Shown here in pieces: positions 6,368-10,645 of a stretch of 10,645 nt of DNA. Source of the DNA: an uncultured Anaerolineaceae bacterium (GTDB lineage: Bacteria > Chloroflexota > Anaerolineae > Anaerolineales > Anaerolineaceae); the NCBI GenBank assembly GCA_937894825.1, contig CALCQT010000484.1, positions 1-10,645 of the forward strand. Reading direction: 5' to 3'. Numbering within the stretch: position 1 is the stretch's first letter; each line of letters begins with the position of its first letter. The position numbers and the translations under genes are program-made. The notes under the pieces are model-generated. The model searched no databases, had not been told where the DNA came from, and saw only the letters and a program-made list of their open reading frames with translations.

Positions 6368-8167
6368 TTAATCTTCCTCCAACTGCAGCACAGCCAGAAA
6401 CGCCTCCTGTGGAATTTCGACGTTCCCGACCATCTTCATACGTTTCTTGCCGCGTTTCTGCTTTTCAAGCAGCTTACGCTTACGGGAAATATCACCGCCG
6501 TAACACTTGGCCAGAACATCCTTGCGCATCGCTTTCACGTTTGCGCGGGAGATCACCCGTCCGGAAGCGCTGGCCTGAATCGCAACCTCATACATCTGGC
6601 GCGGGATGAGCTCTTTCAATTTCGTCACCAGCTTCTGTCCTTTATGATAAGCGTCGTCCTTATGCACGATCGTCGCCAGCGCGTCAACCGTCTCGCCGCC
6701 GACCAGCACTTCAACCTTAACCAGGTTGCCGGGACGATATTCAAGCATCTGATAATCCATGGAGGCATAACCGCGCGTCCTGGATTTCAGTTCATTAAAG
6801 AAATTGACGATCAATTCTGCCAGCGGGATTTCATAATTGATCTGCACTCGATCCGGAGCGGGGTAATCCTGTTCGATGAAGACACCGCGCCGTTTTCGCA
6901 CCAACTCCATGATCGTGCCATAGAATTCGGTCGGGGTAAAAATCTGCAGCTTCATCCAGGGTTCATGAATTTCCGCAATCGTCCCCTCATCCGGCAGCTG
7001 CACCGGAGAATCAATGGCGATCTTCGTCCCATCATTCAGCACAACCTGATATTCGACCGAGGGCGCGGTCACAACAATATCCAGATCATATTCCCGCTCA
7101 AGCCGCTCCTGGATGATTTCCATGTGGAATAAACCCAGGAATCCGCAGCGGAAACCAAAATTCAGCGCCTGTGACGTTTCGGGTTGATAATCCAGCGAGG
7201 CGTCATTCAATTGCAGCTTCTCCAGCGCGGAACGCAGGTCGTCATAATCCTCGCCTTCGACCGGATAGATCCCGGCGAAAACCATCGGCTTGGCCTTCTG
7301 ATAACCGTGCAACATCTCCGTAGCAGGGTTATCCGCTTGGGTAATGGTGTCGCCCACGCGGCATTCACGCACCGTTTTCAAACCGGTGGCAATATAACCC
7401 ACTTCACCGACAGAGAGCGTTTTGACCGGTTTCATCTCCGGGGAGAAAATCCCGATCTCGACCGGTTTCAGGTCCGTCTTGGTGGCCATCAGGTGCAAAA
7501 GCATATTCTGCGTCAGAACACCGTCGCGCACCCGCACGTAAGCAATCACGCCTTTATAAGAATCATAGAGGGAATCAAAGATGAGCGCACGCATCGGCAG
7601 CGTCTCGTCTCCGGATGGAGGCGGGACCAGTTTGACGATCATTTCCAGAATCGTCTCAATATTAATCCCTTCCTTGGCCGAAACGCGCGGGATATCTTCT
7701 GAGGGAATCCCCAACAGATTGGTCAGCTCCTTCGCGACCTCATCGGGATCGGCTGAAGGCAAATCGATTTTGTTGATGACCGGGATGATGATCAGATCGG
7801 AATCCAGCGCCAGATAGAGGTTGGCCAGCGTCTGGGCCTCAATGCCCTGCGTGGCGTCCACCACCAGCAGCGCGCCTTCGCAGGCCGCCAGCGCCCGACT
7901 GACTTCGTAACTAAAGTCGACATGTCCTGGCGTATCGATCAGGTTCAGTTCATATTCGTTGCCATCCGAAGCTTTGTAGGTCATCCGAACAGCGGAGGCC
8001 TTAATCGTCACCCCTTTCTCACGTTCGAGATCCATACTGTCCAGCACCTGGCTGACCATCTGGCGGTCGGAAATCGTGCCGGTCACCTGCAGAAGCCGGT
8101 CAGCCAGCGTGGATTTCCCATGATCGACATGGGCGATAATACAGAAGTTTCGGATATTTTCTTTCAT
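6368..8167 (-). CDS. lepA: Elongation factor 4 (LepA), ribosome-associated GTPase
   Basis: The protein is 599 aa, the typical length of LepA. G-motifs: AHVDHGKST (12-20), KGVTIKA (51-57), DTPGH (78-82), NKID (132-135) and SAKEG (163-167). The C-terminal LepA-specific segment is present: [22 protein letters not shown], then [18 protein letters not shown], ending in [18 protein letters not shown]-4 binds the ribosome and hydrolyses GTP during initiation or elongation; the current view favours a role in 30S assembly or stress translation. I chose ATG at 8167, where the conserved MKENIRNF begins. A TTG at 8224 would add 19 unconserved residues. There is no Shine-Dalgarno before 8167, and a promoter -10 lies only 12 nt upstream, hinting at a leaderless or near-leaderless mRNA. 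It is the first gene of a five-gene run with glycan genes behind it, an unusual partnership. Confidence 0.97.
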   Translation of the reverse strand: MKENIRNFCIIAHVDHGKSTLADRLLQVTGTISDRQMVSQVLDSMDLEREKGVTIKASAVRMTYKASDGNEYELNLIDTPGHVDFSYEVSRALAACEGALLVVDATQGIEAQTLANLYLALDSDLIIIPVINKIDLPSADPDEVAKELTNLLGIPSEDIPRVSAKEGINIETILEMIVKLVPPPSGDETLPMRALIFDSLYDSYKGVIAYVRVRDGVLTQNMLLHLMATKTDLKPVEIGIFSPEMKPVKTLSVGEVGYIATGLKTVRECRVGDTITQADNPATEMLHGYQKAKPMVFAGIYPVEGEDYDDLRSALEKLQLNDASLDYQPETSQALNFGFRCGFLGLFHMEIIQERLEREYDLDIVVTAPSVEYQVVLNDGTKIAIDSPVQLPDEGTIAEIHEPWMKLQIFTPTEFYGTIMELVRKRRGVFIEQDYPAPDRVQINYEIPLAELIVNFFNELKSRTRGYASMDYQMLEYRPGNLVKVEVLVGGETVDALATIVHKDDAYHKGQKLVTKLKELIPRQMYEVAIQASASGRVISRANVKAMRKDVLAKCYGGDISRKRKLLEKQKRGKKRMKMVGNVEIPQEAFLAVLQLEED

Positions 8168-8179
8168 AATCGAAGAATA

Positions 8180-8206
8180 AGTATAACATTGATTCGATTT
8201 TGAAAA
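8180..8206 (-). promoter_or_regulatory. Predicted lepA promoter with extended -10
   Basis: On the minus strand TATACT (8185-8180) is preceded by TGT (8188-8186), giving an extended -10 TGnTATACT. A weak -35, TTTTCA (8206-8201), sits 15 nt upstream; a better hexamer, TTGAAA (8212-8207), is 21 nt away. The -10 ends 12 nt before the lepA ATG, so transcription should start about 4-6 nt from the start codon. It lies just after the terminator at 8281-8325, as expected for a separate unit. Confidence 0.5.
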
Positions 8207-8280
8207 TTTCAACCCCTGATTCAAAGGGTGAAGAAGTTATTCCTTTTCAGCGGGAAATTAATTTAAAAGTGCATCCGGGA

Positions 8281-8325
8281 AAAGAATTGTCCGGTCGCCA
8301 TTTCGTGGCAAACCGGGCAATTTTT
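8281..8325. terminator. Bidirectional intrinsic terminator between the arcC region and lepA
   Basis: The stem pairs AATTG/CAATT, a T·G step, CCGGT (8291-8295)/ACCGG (8312-8316), a small internal loop (C against AA) and GCCA (8297-8300)/TGGC (8306-8309), closed by TTTCG. On the plus strand it ends in TTTTT (8321-8325). On the minus strand the T-rich run ATTCTTTTCC follows. It should stop minus-strand transcripts from the arcC side before lepA. No convergent plus-strand gene was found. Confidence 0.7.
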
Positions 8326-8337
8326 ATGTTCGTTTAT

Positions 8338-8355
8338 TGCCGTTACGAAACGGCA
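8338..8355. repeat. Short hairpin next to the terminator
   Basis: TGCCGTT (8338-8344) and AACGGCA (8349-8355) pair around the loop ACGA. On the plus strand TTTT follows. It lies 12 nt from the main terminator stem, so the two could act as tandem terminators. Confidence 0.5.
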
Positions 8356-8367
8356 TTTTATGTCCTC

Positions 8368-8586
8368 TTACCCGGCTTCCAGTGCCGTGATAAACTAGCC
8401 TTTATCAATCCATATCAGTTTATAGAGCACTGTCGTCACAGATTTTTCTCCGGAATCGGCCGTTATGACAACCTCAACTTTTACGGTCGCATCATCTTTC
8501 TGAACGTTTTTTTCCACCGCTTTGAAGTCGATGCTCTCCATCAGCCCATTTGCAGATTCAGGAAGAAAAGGAAAAAACAGACTCAT
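8368..8586 (-). pseudogene. Probable remnant of a small NTF2-like/lipoprotein-type domain, interrupted by a TAG
   Basis: A 63-codon frame from ATG at 8586 ends at TAG (8397-8395). It encodes an alternating polar/hydrophobic stretch (MESIDFKAVEKNV, then DDATVKVEVVITADSGEKSVTTVLYKLIWIDKG). The same frame continues after the TAG as FITALEAG and then stops at 8368. YKLIWIDKG-x-FITALEA resembles the usual last strands of NTF2-like or DUF4878-type domains, where a Trp (TGG) is normally found at the position now occupied by TAG. No Shine-Dalgarno precedes 8586, and an in-frame TAA lies 7 codons upstream. A good AGGAG instead serves a five-codon frame beginning at an ATG 23 nt upstream (MIIRI). The simplest reading is a decayed gene that has lost its N-terminal half and gained a nonsense codon. 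It could also be a real 63-aa protein, or chance. Confidence 0.4.
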
Positions 8587-8627
8587 TAAAAAATTATATT
8601 CTAATTATCATTGAATTCTCCTGTTAT

Positions 8628-8656
8628 ATTCTGGATGCCTTTGTAGCATCCAGAAT
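8628..8656. terminator. Hairpin just downstream of carbamate kinase
   Basis: The arms ATTCTGGATGC (8628-8638) and GCATCCAGAAT (8646-8656) pair perfectly over 11 bp with a 7-nt loop. It starts 19 nt after the arcC stop. No T-run follows on the minus strand (ATAACAGG), so a 3'-end stabiliser, a processing site or a weak terminator are all possible. Confidence 0.5.
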
Positions 8657-8675
8657 CCTTTATTACCTGTTTTGA

Positions 8676-9629
8676 TTAAGCTGTGATGAGGGTCCCACGC
8701 TCTCCTTTAAGCGCCCGGCCAATATTCTCAGGATTGGTAATGATCGCCTGTTTTCCACCTGCTTCGAGGAACCAGATGCAAGCCTGAATTTTTGGCGCCA
8801 TTGAACCGCTCTTGAAATGCTTGCCTTCTTCCAGAAGCGTCTTTGCCTCGGCAAGCGTCATTTTATCAAGCCACCGCTGCTCCGGCGTCCCAAAAGACAA
8901 CGCAACTTTTTCAACTGCGGTCGAAATCAGCAGCAGATCCGCATTAAGCTGGCGTGCCAGCAAACTGTTCCCAAAATCTTTATCAATTACCGCAGCAACA
9001 CCTTCGAGATCCCCGTCGGCATTACGAACAACAGGAATCCCACCGCCGCCGATGGAAATCGTCACAATGCCAGATTGAATCAGCATTTTAATCGCATCCA
9101 GTTCAACAATTTCCTGGGGAAGCGGTGACGCGACCACCCGCCGCCAGCCTCGGCCCGCATCTTCAACAACAGTCCAGCCTTCTGAAGCTACTTTCGCCTT
9201 TGCCTCATCCTCGGTCATAAACCCGCCGATCGGTTTGGTGGGGTTCGTAAAGGCCGGATCTTTTTTGTCGACAACCGTCTGCTCCAGAACGCAAGCCACA
9301 GGCTTCCGGATCCCCTGCCGCTGCAGCTCATTCTGCAGATTTTGTGCAAGCATATAACCAATCTGTCCCTGGCTTTGCGCACCGCATACATCCAGCGGCG
9401 ACACTGCCAACCCGATCATTTTCTCAGCCAGCTCTGCTTTTTGCAACAAAAAACCAACCTGCGGACCATTCCCGTGACCAACGACGACCTCCCAGCCGTC
9501 TTCAATCATACTGACAATGTGTTTCGCCGTTTCTTTTGCTGCCTGATATTGATCCTGACAGGATTGGTGTGCTTTATCCTTGATCAACGAATTTCCGCCG
9601 ATTGCGACAACTGCGACTTTTTTCTCCAT
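8676..9629 (-). CDS. arcC: Carbamate kinase
   Basis: The protein is 317 aa, typical for the family (amino-acid kinase fold). It catalyses the reversible transfer of phosphate between carbamoyl phosphate and ADP; in fermentation it makes ATP, CO2 and ammonia in the cytoplasm. Visible motifs: AIGGNSLI (9-16), HGNGPQVG (52-59), TNPTKPIGGF (128-137, in the protruding subdomain typical of carbamate kinases), GGGGIPV (194-200), AVIDKDFGNSLLA (213-225), GSMAPKI (275-281) and a C-terminal RGTLI. All expected catalytic stretches are intact. ATG at 9629 is supported by GGGGA 7 nt upstream. The symporter gene lies 163 bp upstream on the same strand, with an FNR/CRP-like palindrome between them. The source of carbamoyl phosphate (arginine, agmatine, allantoin or another ureido compound) is not shown by the window. 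Confidence 0.96.
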   Translation of the reverse strand: MEKKVAVVAIGGNSLIKDKAHQSCQDQYQAAKETAKHIVSMIEDGWEVVVGHGNGPQVGFLLQKAELAEKMIGLAVSPLDVCGAQSQGQIGYMLAQNLQNELQRQGIRKPVACVLEQTVVDKKDPAFTNPTKPIGGFMTEDEAKAKVASEGWTVVEDAGRGWRRVVASPLPQEIVELDAIKMLIQSGIVTISIGGGGIPVVRNADGDLEGVAAVIDKDFGNSLLARQLNADLLLISTAVEKVALSFGTPEQRWLDKMTLAEAKTLLEEGKHFKSGSMAPKIQACIWFLEAGGKQAIITNPENIGRALKGERGTLITA

Positions 9630-9636
9630 CCAGACT

Positions 9637-9641
9637 TCCCC
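9637..9641 (-). promoter_or_regulatory. Ribosome binding site of arcC
   Basis: GGGGA, within TTAGGGGAAG on the minus strand, ends 7 nt before the ATG at 9629. It fixes this start for a protein whose conserved first strand begins at residue 3. Confidence 0.65.
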
Positions 9642-9677
9642 TAAGTTTTTTAGAATTTTATGACCAGCGTTATTAAT

Positions 9678-9691
9678 TTGACATGTATCAA
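9678..9691. promoter_or_regulatory. FNR/CRP-family-like operator upstream of arcC
   Basis: The plus strand reads TTGACATGTATCAA, 9 of 10 matches to the FNR box TTGAT-N4-ATCAA. The flanks extend the symmetry (TTAAT before, TTAA after). Its near edge is 48 nt from the arcC start codon. FNR-type activators such as ANR control arginine deiminase/carbamate kinase genes under low oxygen in pseudomonads, and Gram-positive ArcR is also of the Crp/Fnr family. A candidate -10, TAAAAT, lies at 9660-9655, closer to the box than the classical -41.5 arrangement, so the promoter itself is uncertain. Confidence 0.5.
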
Positions 9692-9792
9692 TTAACGTTC
9701 ATTTTTCCGAAACATTGTATGAAAAGGCTTTTCCGGTAAGTTTCAATCTGCCGGTCGAGACCCTTATTCAAAACCAAAGATGTTCCAATTGA

Positions 9793-10645
9793 TTACAACT
9801 GATAATCTTCCTTATATACGTCATAATTTAGCTTATGCTCACTTTTCGCTACCAGGATCGATGCAAAGGTATCCGCATCAACATTTAAAATGGTTCGCAG
9901 CATTCCAACAAACCACTCCACCCCGGCAAATAAAGCGATAGATTCGAGCGGCAAGCCCATTTGAGGAATCACAATTGAAAGTGAGACTAATCCGGCTCCA
10001 GGCACAACAGCATTGGCCAATGAAGCAAAGGATGCTAACGCAACAATATAAATTAAGTCATTAAAATGATATCCAACCTGATAAAGCTGAGCCACCGTAA
10101 TAATCGTTATGGCCATGTGCATCGCGGCGCCGTTGCTATTAAGGCTCACACCCAATGGGAGCGTGATCTTATTCACTTCCTTTGTAACACCCAACTTACG
10201 CTCAGCGTCTTCCATCTCCACCGGCAGTGTGACCGCTGATGAAGTTGTCGCCAGTGCCACAAGAGACATCCGGGCCGTGCGCTTTACAATTTCAATTGGG
10301 CTAATCCGAATATACATTGAAACAACCGCGATCCATAGCAGCAAAAAGATGACTGTTCCAAGACCGTATATACCCAAATATTTTGCCAGCGGGATGATTA
10401 CTTTTACACTAAATTTTCCGATCGAAGATGCTATCAGGCAGAATACACCGATAGGCGCCATTTTCATCACCATATTGATTACCATGAGAATGGCTTTATT
10501 AAATTCACATAACATGTTATAGAAACTTTTTTTCTCGCCGCTATTCACGTAACTGAAAGCAATCCCAAATATGATTGCAAAAACACTCACTTGAGCGATA
10601 ACGCCACCAGACATTGCCTGAACAATATTCACCGGAATAAATCCG
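9793..10645 (-). CDS. Dicarboxylate/amino acid:cation symporter, SLC1/DAACS family (5' end outside window)
   Basis: 283 residues are visible, ending at TAA (9795-9793). The frame is open to the window edge (GFIPVNIVQAMSGG), so the GTG at 10632 is an internal Val codon, not a start. About a third of the protein is missing. Family landmarks: the HP1 serine-rich loop TTSSAVTLPVEMEDAERKLG, the TM7 motif (here NSNGAA), HP2 VVPGAGLV, and the TM8 segment EWFVGMLRTILNVDAD, which aligns without gaps to archaeal GltPh. These proteins use ion gradients to import acidic amino acids or dicarboxylates across the cytoplasmic membrane. By that alignment the arginine that binds a side-chain carboxylate (Arg397) is kept, and so are Asn401 and Asp405. 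The Asp that binds the substrate amino group (Asp394) is Gly, and the TM7 Asp312 is Asn. This favours a carboxylate without an alpha-amino group. The local sequence is AT-rich. It precedes arcC on the same strand with no clear terminator between them. Confidence 0.9.
   Translation of the reverse strand, partial: GFIPVNIVQAMSGGVIAQVSVFAIIFGIAFSYVNSGEKKSFYNMLCEFNKAILMVINMVMKMAPIGVFCLIASSIGKFSVKVIIPLAKYLGIYGLGTVIFLLLWIAVVSMYIRISPIEIVKRTARMSLVALATTSSAVTLPVEMEDAERKLGVTKEVNKITLPLGVSLNSNGAAMHMAITIITVAQLYQVGYHFNDLIYIVALASFASLANAVVPGAGLVSLSIVIPQMGLPLESIALFAGVEWFVGMLRTILNVDADTFASILVAKSEHKLNYDVYKEDYQL

Noticed and set aside
6644..7702. Long plus-strand open frames (162 and 172 codons) opposite lepA
   Set aside because: They are antisense shadows of a highly conserved gene. 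They have no ribosome binding sites, and their translations are His/Arg/Ile-rich with no recognisable domain.
8168..8224. 19-residue extension of LepA from TTG at 8224
   Set aside because: The added residues are unlike LepA N-termini, and the promoter -10 lies inside this stretch.
8256..8360. Cys-x2-Cys-containing stretch (NCPVCHEM) on the minus strand, possibly a zinc-ribbon fragment
   Set aside because: There is no start codon in the frame, and the residues are encoded by the terminator hairpin itself, so the motif is probably accidental.
8200..8589. 129-codon plus-strand frame across the lepA-arcC gap
   Set aside because: It starts with TTG inside the lepA promoter, runs through the terminator hairpins and has no convincing domain. 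It is probably chance.
9720..9745. Possible terminator (GAAAAGCCTTTTC) between symporter and arcC
   Set aside because: The loop would be too small and the stem is A/T only. It is not stable enough to call.

Overview
The window carries genes on the minus strand only, so transcription runs from the high-coordinate end to the low. The source looks like an ordinary bacterial chromosome. The style of the LepA protein, the GT39-type membrane glycosyltransferase and the general gene content suggest an anaerobic member of the Chloroflexota (Anaerolineae-like). That placement is inference from sequence style; no marker here proves it.

Reading in the direction of transcription: (1) 10645-8676 is a catabolic and transport module. 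It has the C-terminal part of an SLC1/DAACS-type carboxylate symporter, a 163-bp spacer with an FNR/CRP-like palindrome, and a complete carbamate kinase (arcC). It is visibly AT-richer than the rest: a hand count of 10021-10080 gives 19 G+C in 60, against 37 in 60 for 4021-4080. (2) 8675-8168 is a boundary region. It holds a hairpin after arcC, a probable decayed remnant of a small secreted or lipoprotein-type domain, two hairpins (one a convincing bidirectional terminator), and a promoter very close to lepA. (3) 8167-2335 is a tightly packed five-gene run: lepA (ribosomal GTPase EF-4), a flippase-like multispan membrane protein (LPG_synthase_TM family), a CDP-paratose 2-epimerase-like sugar-nucleotide SDR, a GT4 glycosyltransferase and a class I SAM methyltransferase. 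Junctions are a 5-nt gap, 4-nt overlap, 4-nt overlap and 14-nt overlap, so co-transcription and translational coupling are likely. (4) 2334-1961 is a 374-bp non-coding gap filled by three palindromic elements: a perfect 19-bp hairpin, a 206-bp MITE-like element with 11-bp perfect terminal inverted repeats, and a 45-bp near-perfect inverted repeat. (5) 1960-1 is a large GT-C (GT39-like) membrane glycosyltransferase whose 3' end lies beyond the window.

The flippase-like protein, epimerase, GT4, methyltransferase and GT39-like enzyme together look like a small module that makes a surface or lipid-linked glycan: the epimerase shapes a nucleotide sugar, GT4 transfers a sugar at the cytoplasmic face, the flippase-like protein acts in the membrane, and the GT-C enzyme uses a polyprenyl-phosphate sugar outside. 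This joint role is inferred from family and adjacency. The symporter and carbamate kinase suggest uptake and fermentation of a carboxylated compound that yields carbamoyl phosphate; the enzyme that makes the carbamoyl phosphate is not in the window. No rRNA, tRNA, CRISPR array, transposase or phage gene was seen.
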